From: Chrysaora quinquecirrha | Lineage: Eukaryota; Cnidaria; Scyphozoa; Semaeostomeae; Pelagiidae | Direction: 5' to 3' | Assembly: GCA_014526335.1 (NCBI GenBank) | Contig: JACTAT010000002.1 | Span: 7,616,048 to 7,680,047 of the forward strand | DNA length: 64,000 bases | In this document: one piece after another, positions 54,435 through 64,000 of the stretch | Position numbering within the stretch: position 1 is the first letter of the stretch | Layout: every line of letters starts with the position of its first letter | Notes under the pieces: model-generated | The model's database searches: none | What the model saw: only the letters and a program-made list of their open reading frames with translations | What the model was told of the DNA's origin: nothing | Made by a program: the position numbers and the translations under genes

Positions 54435-56167
54435 TTACAACAGTTTGAAATATTTCAGAAAGGTCCAAAATTCCATTTTGCATTTTGGCATTGATTTAAT
54501 TAATTTTTTCTGCATTTCTTTAGGTAATCTATGCAACACACGGAACTTAAGGTAATTTAAATTTGCATGCTTTAAGATCAAAATTTGTGTCAATTTTTCC
54601 ATACGTTCCATCCAAATATCTTCAGGTACAGCAAAATCATTTCTTGGCCTAGCAGTTACACAGAGTGTTAGACGTGTAATGTTTGCTTTTAAGCATTTGA
54701 GCAAAGGACACTTTCTCAGCATTTTCATAAATGCTTCCATAGTTGCTTTGTAATCTTCAACTGACAAAACCTCAAAGTGAAATATTAAGGATCTAAGGCT
54801 TCCTCCTTTCTCTTCAATCAATGCAAACATTTCTTCATTCCATGTCTGATGAGGTAGTTCATAGGTCTCCGCACAGCAAAAAATATCTGCAGTTCTGTTA
54901 ATTGATGCATACATTTCCCTAAAAAGGTCATTAATGCATAGCTAGCATACTGATAAAAGAAAATTGTAACTTTCTTTAATTTCTCTAAACCAGACAATTC
55001 TATCAAAGCTGAATCTGAGAGCCATTCACCATAAAAATTATCGGCTATTGTTAAATTTTTTATATTTGGGCAGTTTTCCACAATGCATTTTGCAATATTT
55101 GTGTTCATAAAGCAATGGATATGAACCAGCTGAGGACCATAATGTTTAAAAATCTTAATATATGACTTTTCATCAAGAACAGGAGAAGCGTAATGATGAA
55201 TATATTTACTAAGATAGAGGTCAGAATCAATGTGGGTAATATGAGGGCAGTGTTCAATAAGCAAATCAGCATCAGCATCCGAGAAAACACCATTTAGTCC
55301 TCTTGTGTTTAGACTGTTCATGTTGATTTTCCGTAGATTTGAGAAAGCCCCTAACCTAAAGTGATTTTTCAATAACAGCATGAATGATGGGTCCCAAAAT
55401 ATTTCTTTACCATAATATAAATTTACATACATATTTGGTTTGAAATTTAGCTCTTTGATTTTAGAATTTGCAAACATCTTTTTAAACACTGACTCCGCAC
55501 TTTTTAACTCAAGGGCTTTGTCAAGAATTCCCTCTGGTAGTTTATAATAACCAAAACAACCAGCTGTCGTGGACAGGAATTCTACTGACTTTAAATTTGG
55601 AAAACATGTTTTCTTGTCATAAAAGGCATCTGCCATTTCTTTAAATGAAAGAAAATCACTTTTTATTCCAATATTGATTTTTTCAAGAGAATTTTCATTC
55701 CTAATTATTGCTTGTGTTATGGAATGTGATGGTTGTGTAATAACTCTCCATTCAAAATTTTCCAGATCAAAACCTTCATCCTGGGTAGCTTCCTCTGGAT
55801 CATGACTCACAACAAGAGTTTTCAATGCCTTTTGACTTGACAGCAATATTTCGAAAACAGTTTCAGGAATTTCATTATAATATTCAAAAGACAAATGCTC
55901 TATTGCGTTTGTGCAATCTGCAAGCTCCCAAGCAAATTTCTCAAAATCATTTTCTCTAATTTTTTTATCTTCCTCCTCATAATATTTCTGCCATGATCCA
56001 CCATAAGGTGAACTTGCATCGAGCTTGACTGTTTTTAAAAATTTTGAAGCAACTTCTTTCCAATACGAGCAAACTTTGGATATGTTTATGATATCCAATA
56101 CAGGCAAAAACCCGAAAATTCGACTCAAAACAGGATAAGGAAATTGAAACGAAGTCTTGTCAGCCAT
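54435..56167 (-). pseudogene. F-box / leucine-rich-repeat protein, copy 4 (frameshifted)
   Basis: Same architecture as copy 1: starts MADKTSFQ at 56167 and has the F-box VLSRIFGFLPVLDIINISKV. A one-base deletion near 54865, exactly in the segment that varies most between copies (xxxYELPHQ), shifts the frame. The first frame stops at 54818, while the correct C-terminal part remains open as a separate frame to 54435. The C-terminus (LKHANLNYLKF, FLKYFKLL) is closest to copy 1. Upstream of about 56215 there is no similarity to the other leaders, so the duplicated segment ends there and the native promoter is probably missing. Confidence 0.85.
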
Positions 56168-56204
56168 TCTTGATAAAACTCTGGTGCTTCCGTGAGTGAA
56201 CCAT
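56160..56204 (-). promoter_or_regulatory. Overlapping uORF at F-box copy 4
   Basis: ATG at 56204 to a TGA at 56160-56162, overlapping the F-box start as at copies 1 and 3. Confidence 0.35.
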
Positions 56205-56338
56205 AGACTCACTCCATAAGTCCCACTACTTCGCTCGATGTTGTTGTTGTTGTTTTTCAAAATCGCTCAGTGTCAATCACTCGAACCCAACAGATCTACA
56301 ACAATTTCGTAGTTCGAGCTGAAACAGGTCGCTATCCC

Positions 56339-57650
56339 TAGACTTATTACACGAGTCCTAGTTATCGCTAACGGCTGACGACCGAACTCAAAACCGCTCA
56401 AACGCGAATCGAGATGGGATTTCTTCAGGGCATTTTTTAACAGTGTAACTACTGGGGAACGTTCCCCAGTAGGCCCAATGCCTTCCCCAGTAGTGAGCGC
56501 GGAAATCATACAATTTCCCCAGTAGTCTGGGGCCTTGTCAATTCCCACTTACCCACTTGAAAATCAACTGGTAGTGAAAAATGTCTTTAATTATCTACAG
56601 CATGTATTTTAGGCATTGGCAATATTGGTAAAAATATTGTTTGTTTGAGCTTCGTACAAGAACAAAATTTCGACTTCGAGGTGACGGTACAATGTATTTG
56701 TAGTCAGTAGTGGACACCCCAAATTCTAAACCGTAGACAAGTAGCGTCAGACGTTTCTGGAATAATTTTTTACATTTCTGGACTATCGCGGGCGTCAAGC
56801 GATAAGAGATTCAGTTAAATTTTGGTGAAAATGTATCTTCTGTATCTTCTGTTTTCTTCAAAAACTGGGCTGCGGAAATTTAATAGAAGAGTCCTGAAAT
56901 GATCAACAGACCAACTCTAGCTACCCAATTTTTCAAAATTTTCCGGGGAGCATGCCCCCGGACCCCTCTAGATGCCTGCACCTTCGACGCTCTGGAGCCT
57001 TCTTTCTGCGGTGCCACTTCCTGCCACCCCCGAAAAGTTCTGTGGATTTGCGCCCCTGTGCCTTTGCCTTTTTTGTTTTGAGGCAACTGTGAAAATCTTT
57101 AAAATGATGTATTTTACTTTCGCTTATTGCGCTTTTATTCCCTTTTTCAAATTTTCCCCAGTAGTGAAAATTTCTTAAAAAATGCCCTGGATTTCTTCGT
57201 GTTCAACTTCAAATCAAACGTTCTGGAAATAGTCTCTTCGTTCTTTCTGTACTTTCAGTATTGATAATTAACTTCCTCAATCGAATTACGATGTAAAAAT
57301 TCAAACATAGTAAGAAAGCAGTCATACTTGGGCTTTCATTTTCTTTTCCAAAGTTGGGAAAGTTGTGAGTTGCTAACTCGCAGCTCCGAACAGACAGCAA
57401 AATCAAAACCATCAGCAAAAAGCCGAACTTGCTCTTTTCAACAAAATTGCAAATAATCCAATCACAGTCAAGTCAGTGGTCATGTGACGCAAATAGAGCG
57501 TTTTGATTGGTGCCGCAAAAAGTTGCGGCGATGGCCTAAATTGGGGCCAGTTTTTAGCTGAAAAGTGATGAGTCCCTCTTTGAGCAAAAAGCTGTTTGGT
57601 TGTTGTTGTTGTTGCTGTTTGCGAAGAGAGGGACTCATGGAATAAGTCTA
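56339..57650. mobile_element. Mutator-like element with TAGACTTATT ends
   Basis: Ends TAGACTTATTAC and GGAATAAGTCTA, flanked by an exact 9-bp duplication CGCTATCCC (56330-56338 and 57651-57659). Same ends as the 9938-10072 MITE. About 1.3 kb, of which 764 bp is a later insertion. Non-coding, apart from small frames without similarity. Confidence 0.82.
56426..57189. mobile_element. hAT-like MITE nested in Mutator-like element
   Basis: Ends CAGGGCATTTTTTAA and TTAAAAAATGCCCTG, flanked by an exact 8-bp duplication GATTTCTT (56418-56425 and 57190-57197). Subterminal CTACTGGGGAA / CCCAGTAGTG motifs are also inverted and repeated. No transposase. Confidence 0.88.
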
Positions 57651-57696
57651 CGCTATCCCCAAGGCGTGGAGATAAATTGCAGGATAAAAAAACATC

Positions 57697-58530
57697 ATTA
57701 AACACATCTGGCACCATTCTGATCAAAATTCCTTGGTATCACAAGCTCTCGAATATGAGAAGTCCATGACAAGTCGAAACACGGTTATATCCTACATAAA
57801 TAAGTTACAAACATGACTGAAAGACAAATATCAACACATTCATATCTCTGTCCATGGACCAAAAGAGAGATAAAAAAGCTTTCAAAACAACATTATAACA
57901 CGTATTGGAAACCTTACATTGACGAATGTTTCAAAGCCCGCATAAAAGTCTCATAAAAGACGAATCTCTTGTGAACCATTCCTGTAGATTATAACAAATA
58001 GGAAACAGAAGAACAGTCTCAAAACTAAGACTCAGCGACCATTGCTTACAGATCGAAAAAGGAAGACATTGTAAACCGCGGATAGAAAGAGAGAAAAGGT
58101 TTTGCACATCTTGTAACAATAAAGTAGAAAATAAAGTCCATGTCCTTCTAGAGTGCGAGAATTACGGCCCTGAACGTAAAAATTTCCTCAATTAAATCCA
58201 AGAACAATTCTGTCCAAATTTCTTAAATATCCCAACAAAAAGGCAAAAATTCATTTATCTTATAACAAATGGGAATGGGACGTTTCTAAAATTATTTGGA
58301 GAATTCATGTTGTGACATTTATGATGAATGTATTAAAGATGACACCTAGAGTGCTTTATGTTAGATCTTTGTCATTTTTTTGTGGTGAAATTGGACAATT
58401 GTAACTATTTCTTTTTTCATCCTTTGCTTAATTAATTGTTCTTGTTATGTAGATTACTTTGTTTGACCATGTACCTTAAGATAAAGTGTCAATACCTATA
58501 TGAAAAAAAATAAAAAATCTAGGAATTCAG
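57697..58530 (+). pseudogene. Duplicate of the decayed non-LTR remnant
   Basis: Near-identical to 39961-40790, beginning at TTAAACACATCTGGCACC, with the same stops. It marks the left edge of a segmental duplication that continues through the integrase-like remnant and F-box leader. Confidence 0.8.
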
Positions 58531-58822
58531 TTTAGAACAATGGACATTGTTTTTAAACCAATCAACTTTCAGTAGTTTTATGGCTGCCTGGAACGAACTT
58601 GTCGGACGTTACTACAAGGAAAGTTTTCATGGCGGTTTCTTCGATGAAGTTGCATGCAGAGCAAAGATACAAACTTTATGCACTGAGGATTTGTTTCTTT
58701 TCATAATAATAACGAACTACTCAATTGAAATGCAGGTAAATCGTTTTTTAATCTTCACATTATGCAATCTGCGTGACAGCAATGCACGTCGATGCACGCA
58801 TGAATGAAAAAACGCCATCCTA

Positions 58823-59560
58823 TCAATTTGTGATTACTGTCGATGTGCCAAAGAGCATTTGGAGAGGGAACAGAATACGTTCTTCGATATATTGCTCCGT
58901 ACCATTGTAATGATGTTCATCCGGATCTAAATCTCTCATCATGGCTCTAAGTCTCCTTTGCCTAATGCGCAATCCACATCCTCTCAATGCACCTTCCATT
59001 CTCCTCTGTCCAATTTTTGGATTTGAAGTCATAACGTCTAACATACCTTCCTCTAAATCTCTGTCACTTATATCTGTGTAAAAATCATCGGTATCATCCA
59101 TTCCTAGCTCCCGTCTTCTTCTAAGCAATGTACTGCGAGAAATTCCAAGTAAACGCTGGATTCGATTCCAGCTGAAGCCAAATTCTCGCTGATCTCTTTC
59201 GATCTCAATTCGTGGCCTACCACGAGGACCTTGTCGTAACTGGAATATCTCGGGCCCATTTTTTTGCATATTTACAGTGGCACGGACAGTCTCTTATCTG
59301 TAACGTGATGTTCAAAAGTCTGTTAACATTTTGTGCTGAATCTTGGTCACTGACCGCAAGTAGAACACGTATAGTCCATTTCCCATCTCCTCGACTTGGT
59401 TCGCAACTTTGGCTTAAAACGTCGAGATCTTGAGTTAATAGAACACCTTCAATCTTGTGGAATATTCTGTAACATGCGTTTATAAAAGCTGCAAGAGCTT
59501 CTTCTCTATTTATGCCCGTTCCTATTTGTTGCCGTGCTACTAATCGACGGTTAAGCATGG
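58823..59560 (-). pseudogene. Integrase-core protein remnant, copy at 59 kb
   Basis: Near-identical to 41085-41760, with the same internal deletion removing the catalytic core. Upstream frame 59217-59558 encodes NREEALAAFINACYRIFHKI and VLLTQDLDVLS, probably the true N-terminal region, one frame away from the GRPRIEIERDQREFGF part. Confidence 0.72.
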
Positions 59561-59967
59561 CAGCAATAGGCCCGGTTTTTTACCGCACAGAGAATATGCC
59601 TGTTTCGAATTTCCCGCCGAAACGTGTTCGGAGCGCAATGCATCATACAATGCAGAAATGCATCATGTCATCAAAAATAATAAGAAAATAATATTAATAA
59701 TACTAAGAAAATAATAGTAAGAAAACTCGCTGCTCATTATCAAAATAAATTTCGAAAGGTGATAAAAAAGTAACTGGCATGGAAAAAATAATATTGTCAA
59801 AAGACTCACATAACACTCCAGAATGTGATGGATGCCATTCAGGCCAGAGGTTGAGCGTACGAAACCCAATCCCGCTCCCGCATCGAATCCCAAACCTGGA
59901 GCTGACACATGCACAACTAAGTCCAAGTCAAAGGTTCACTCACGGAAGCACCAGAGTTTTATCAAGA

Positions 59968-61698
59968 ATGGCTGACAAGACTTCGTTTCAATTTCCTTAT
60001 CCTGTTTTGAGTCGAATTTTCGGGTTTTTGCCTGTATTGGATATCATAAACATATCCAAAGTTTGCTCGTATTGGAAAGAAGTTGCTTCAAAATTTTTAA
60101 AAACAGTCAAGATCGATGCAAGTTCACCTTATGGTGGATCATGGCAGAAATATTATGAGGAGGAAGATAAAAAAATTAGAGAAAATGATTTTGAGAAATT
60201 TGCTTGGGAGCTTGCAGATTGCACAGACGAAATAGAGCATTTGTCTTTTGAATATTATAATGAAATTCCTGAAACTGTTTTCGAAATATTGCTGTCAAGT
60301 CAAAAGGCATTGAAAACTCTTGTTGTGAGTCATGATCCAGAGGAAGCTACCCAGGATGAAGGTTTTGATCTGGAAAATTTTAAATGGAGGGTTATTCCAC
60401 AACCATCACATTCCATAACACAAGCAATAATTAGGCATGAAAAGTCACTCGAGAAAATCAATATTGGAATAAAAAGTGATTTTCTTTCATTTAAAGAAAT
60501 GGCAGATGCCTTTCATGACAAGAAAACATGTTTTCCAAATTTAAAGTCAATAGAATTCCTGTCAACGACAGCTGGTTGTTTTGGTTATTATAAACCACCA
60601 GAGGGAATTATTGACAAAGCTGTTGAGTTAAAAAGTGCGGAGTCAGTGTTTAAAAAGATGTTTGCAAATTCTAAAATCAAAGAACTAAATTTCAAACCAA
60701 ATATGTATGTATGTTTATATTATGGTAAGGAAATATTTTGGGAACCATCATTCATGCAGTTATTGACAAATCACTTTAGGTTAGGGGCTTTCTCAAATCT
60801 ACGGAAAATCAACATTAACAGTCTAAACACAAGAGGACTAAATGGTGTTTTCTCAGATGCTGATGCTGATTTGCTTATTGAACACTGCCCTCATATTACC
60901 CACATTGATTCTGACCTCTATCTTAGTACTTATATTAATCATTATGCTTCTCCTGTTCTTGATGAAAAGTCATACATTAAGATTTTTAAACATTATGGTC
61001 CTCAGCTGGTTCATATCCATTGCTTTATGAACACAAATATTGCAAAATGCATTGTGGAAAACTGCCCAAATATAAAAAATTTAACAATTGCTGATAATTT
61101 TTGTGATGAATGGCTCTCAGATTCAGCTTTGATAGCATTGTCTGGTTTAGAGAAATTAAAGAAAGTTACAATTTTCTTTTATCAGTATGCTAGCTATGCA
61201 TTAATAACCTTTTTAGGGAAACGTATGCATCAATTAACAGAACTGCAGATATTTTTTGCTGTGCTGAAACGTTATGAACTTCCTCATCAGACATGGAATG
61301 AAGAAATGTTTGCATTGATTGAAGAGAAAGGAGGAAGCCTTAGATCCTTAATATTTCAGTTTGAGGTTTTGTCAGTTGAAGATTACAAAGCAACTATGGA
61401 AGCATTCATGAAAATGCTGAGAAAGTGTCCTTTGCTGAAATGCTTAAAGGCAAACATTGCACGTTTAACACTCTATGTAACTGCTAGGCCAAGAAATGAT
61501 TTTGCTGTACCTGAAGATATTTGGGTGGAACACATGGGGAGACTGACACAAATTTTGGTCTCAAATCACTCAGATCTACATTACCTTAAGTTTCGTGTCT
61601 TACACAATTTACCCAAAGAAATGCAAACAACATTAATAAAATCAATGCCAAAATGCAAAATGGAATTTTGGCGCTATCTGGAATATTTCAAACTATAG
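59968..61698 (+). CDS. F-box / leucine-rich-repeat protein, copy 5
   Basis: Intact 576-residue intronless ORF starting MADKTSFQ. F-box at residues about 8-45. It carries VLKRYELPHQ, LTLYVTARP and the copy 2/3-type C-terminus (SNHSDLHYLKF). The leader is open in frame back to 59779 with two 6-base insertions relative to copy 3, but the absence of that frame at copy 1 argues for the MAD start. The uORF start seen at copies 1, 3 and 4 is lost (ATG to AAG), so this copy may be translated differently. AATAAA at 61713-61718. Confidence 0.88.
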   Translation: MADKTSFQFPYPVLSRIFGFLPVLDIINISKVCSYWKEVASKFLKTVKIDASSPYGGSWQKYYEEEDKKIRENDFEKFAWELADCTDEIEHLSFEYYNEIPETVFEILLSSQKALKTLVVSHDPEEATQDEGFDLENFKWRVIPQPSHSITQAIIRHEKSLEKINIGIKSDFLSFKEMADAFHDKKTCFPNLKSIEFLSTTAGCFGYYKPPEGIIDKAVELKSAESVFKKMFANSKIKELNFKPNMYVCLYYGKEIFWEPSFMQLLTNHFRLGAFSNLRKININSLNTRGLNGVFSDADADLLIEHCPHITHIDSDLYLSTYINHYASPVLDEKSYIKIFKHYGPQLVHIHCFMNTNIAKCIVENCPNIKNLTIADNFCDEWLSDSALIALSGLEKLKKVTIFFYQYASYALITFLGKRMHQLTELQIFFAVLKRYELPHQTWNEEMFALIEEKGGSLRSLIFQFEVLSVEDYKATMEAFMKMLRKCPLLKCLKANIARLTLYVTARPRNDFAVPEDIWVEHMGRLTQILVSNHSDLHYLKFRVLHNLPKEMQTTLIKSMPKCKMEFWRYLEYFKL

Positions 61699-61974
61699 GA
61701 AAATACTATTTTAATAAATAATGTGTTTGCAAACCAATATTGGGGTGCTCTATGTTTCAAATGATAGGAATTGCTCATACATAGATTGTGAAGTATTTGT
61801 ACAGCCCTTGTTATCTATTTTTTGGTCTTTTTTATTTCATGCAAAATCAATATGTGGAAATATTAATATTATGTAGTTATCATTTTATAAGTATTAGTTT
61901 TAACATATTTTGATTTATGTTGAACCTTGCTTGCCCATTTTTAGCCTGTTATCACATTTTACTAAAGCATAATT

Positions 61975-62885
61975 CTGCGTATTCTTCTTTGTCTTCTTTT
62001 TGCAGTCTTCTTTCTGGCTTTATATTCTTCTTTTCTTCATCTTGCTCTTATTCCGTTATTTATTCCCGTTGATTCCCTTTTCTTTTTTCTCTTTTCCACT
62101 TCTCCTAGTATCATTTTACTTTTTTACCTTGTCCTTCTTTTTTTCCTCCTTCATTTGTCACTCTCTTTTTTAGGCTACCCTATCTTTTTTTACCCATTCA
62201 TTTTCTTTACTTTTTCCATTTGTCCTCTTCTTGTTTTTATACTTCCTTTCTTATTTTTCCTTACATTTCTCTTTCTTTGACTCTTCTATTTTGTCAAATC
62301 AGTTTGTTCATCTCTTTTCGTTCTTTACCTATTTTCCTCTTCCTTTCTTCTGTTCTCTTATACTCATCTTTCTATGCTCCGCTTTCCTGTTTCATTCGTT
62401 CCTTCCTCTTCTTTCCGTGTTCATTAACGTCATTATCTTCTTCATCTCTGATGTTTTATTGCTCTTCTTTCGTGTTCCTTTTGTTGTATTTCTTAATCTT
62501 TTCTTCTGTTTTCTTATGCTTCTCTTTCTTTGCTTCCTTTTTTCAAATCATTTTCTCCCTTTCATTCGTTTTCTTTCTTTCTCTTCCTCCAGTGTTCCTT
62601 TATTTCTTTTTCTTTCTTTCTTCTGTTTTCTTATGCTTTTCTTTGCTTATTCTTATTTTCATCTATTTGTGTTCTTCCTTCTTCTTTTGTTTTTTTTGTC
62701 TCCCTCTTTTTCTGTCGTTCCTCCACTTCTGTTTCTTCCTCCTTTCTTTTGTTTGCTTATGCTCCTCCTTACTTCCTCTTAATTTCGTCTATTCATGTTC
62801 TTCCAGCTTTCCTTCTGTTTTTGTTTCTTCCTCTTCTTCTCGTGTTCGTTTACTTCTTTTCCTCTTCTTTTATTCTGTTTTCGTA
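61975..62885 (+). repeat. Polypyrimidine tract downstream of F-box copy 5, truncated
   Basis: T/C-rich on the coding strand and alignable with the start of the tracts at copies 2 and 3. It stops abruptly at 62886 within TTCTGTTTTCGTATTG, where it joins the 62887 segment in a tail-to-tail junction. Confidence 0.83.
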
Positions 62886-62886
62886 T

Positions 62887-63600
62887 TGCTCTGACGCTCA
62901 AAATCTTCGAGTTATGGACGGTCAAAAATTCACTGATGACGTCTTCATTTAAACATATTCCAGCTTTGCACGTCAAGATATTTTTGAAATTTTGATGGTT
63001 GGGCGTGTGAGTTACAAGTGACAATGTACAGCCTTTCGAAATTACTGTGTTCTGTGATCGAAATTAAGTGCGTAGGTCGCAAGATTCACTGAGGAGGATG
63101 ACGTCCAATTTCTAACGGTACTGCAAACAGTTCTCATAAACAGCGTCAATTTCTATGTTATTTGCATTGTGTGCATAGGATGGCAGTCGGACTCAGATAT
63201 GATTTTTCTTTGCTTGAATGGTTGAAGAGCTTTTCTCCACTGATTCATTGAAGCTATGTCGATCTTTACCAGCCGATCCTCTTGAGCTTCTTGTGTTGTT
63301 TAACTGTTATCACCACCGTAGCTCTAACTGACTTGCTCAGGTAGGAAAGACACACGAGTGAGCCGAAATCTCCATTGTTTAGTTTCAGGGCAATAATTTT
63401 ATCTTTTTAAAAACCTCTGTAGTAGAGTGCTGTGCCTGGGAAACAGGAGATAAGCTTTCCAATAAGAAAAGCGAAGCTTAGATTGCCTTATCTACTTATC
63501 TAGAGAATTTCTAAATCTTAAGTAATAGCATAAAATATTTTTTTTTTAAATATTAGTATCGTTATACTATTTGTTATGCTAATATATGACACTGAAGGAT
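62887..63600. other. Non-coding segment matching 52085-52795
   Basis: Same sequence and orientation as 52085-52795, with a few small indels. It implies that an inverted F-box unit like copy 4 begins here and extends past the window. Confidence 0.7.
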
Positions 63601-64000
63601 AAGCTGAAGTAAAGAAATCTGGAGGAAGAGGAAGAAACAAAAATGAACATGGAAGCGGAAAGAAAATTAATAGACGAATTTCAAGAAGAAGCAAAAAAAG
63701 AGGAGCATAAGAAAACAGAAGGAAAAAAAGAAATAAAGGAATGCTAGATGAAGAGAAAGAAAGAAAACGAATGAAAGAGAGAAAATGATTTGAAAAAAAG
63801 AGGAAGCAAAAAAAGAGGAGAATACGAAAACAGAATGAAAGAAGAAGAAAAGGAAGTAAAGGAACACTAGAGGAAGAGAAAGAAACAACGTCAGTAGGCA
63901 AGCAGGAAGAACATGAATAGACGAAATAAAGAGAGCAAAGAAAGAGGAGCATAAGAAAACAGAAGAAAGGAAGAAAAAACCAAAGGAAGAGGAAGAAACA
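63601..64000 (-). repeat. Purine-rich tract at window end
   Basis: Purine on plus, nearly identical to 52795-53190. By analogy with copy 4, a minus-strand F-box gene (a sixth copy) is predicted a little over 1 kb beyond the window. Confidence 0.75.

Noticed and set aside
59779..59967. N-terminal extension of F-box copies 3 and 5 (63 extra codons)
   Set aside because: Frame broken by a base deletion at copy 1 and absent at copy 4; the conserved strong-context ATG is at MAD. The indels between copies 3 and 5 are multiples of three, so a doubt remains.

Overview
The window is metazoan nuclear DNA, AT-rich, with spliced host genes and a very dense, layered load of transposable elements. Host-type genes are a divergent AP-2 transcription factor with three recognisable exons (strong GT/AG sites), a decayed succinate-semialdehyde dehydrogenase copy, a small secreted protein of unknown function, and five copies of an intronless F-box/leucine-rich-repeat gene. 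BEL/Pao, Gypsy-type, Jockey/CR1-type, hAT, Mutator-like and TA-targeting elements point to a non-vertebrate animal. I cannot name the species.

Layout. 0-12.6 kb: AP-2 gene (2387-5942) whose introns and flank carry several MITEs, then the SSADH pseudogene (8295-9778), Mutator-like MITEs, a 763-bp foldback element, and a second, decayed copy of the last AP-2 exon (12329-12512). 13-16.4 kb: a purine-rich tract and F-box copy 1 (minus). 16.8-25.3 kb: an integrase-core gene (minus) split by a 7.2-kb hAT-like insertion. That insertion holds a tandem LTR array, which in turn holds two 1.8-kb inverted-repeat elements whose arms are minisatellites. Four nesting levels are supported by matching target-site duplications (ACCAAACG, GGTTC, AGTAT). 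25.5-32.3 kb: F-box copy 2, with a 2.8-kb hAT transposon inserted 11 bp upstream of its start codon, followed by a pyrimidine-rich tract.

32.4-39.6 kb: a decayed non-LTR retrotransposon abutting a third, divergent minisatellite-arm element (34655-35784), then the secreted-protein gene. 39.6-48.6 kb: non-LTR remnant, integrase-like remnant, a 2.57-kb TA-flanked element, F-box copy 3, pyrimidine tract, and a palindromic element with a hammerhead-like motif in each arm. 49-52 kb: inverted LTRs and a broken BEL/Pao pol (minus). 52-56.2 kb: purine tract and frameshifted F-box copy 4 (minus). 56.3-57.7 kb: a Mutator-like MITE with a hAT-like MITE inside it. 57.7-64 kb: a second copy of the 40-42 kb segment, F-box copy 5, its pyrimidine tract, then the start of another inverted unit leaving the window.

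The recurring theme is an F-box/LRR module: an integrase-like remnant upstream of copies 2, 3 and 5 (and beyond the start side of copy 1), one uninterrupted F-box ORF, then about 1 kb of almost pure pyrimidine on the coding strand. It has been copied in both orientations and later dissected by transposons. Three undamaged copies give aligned empty sites that fix the insertion ends exactly. The most novel-looking items are the minisatellite-armed inverted-repeat family and the F-box plus pyrimidine-tract module.
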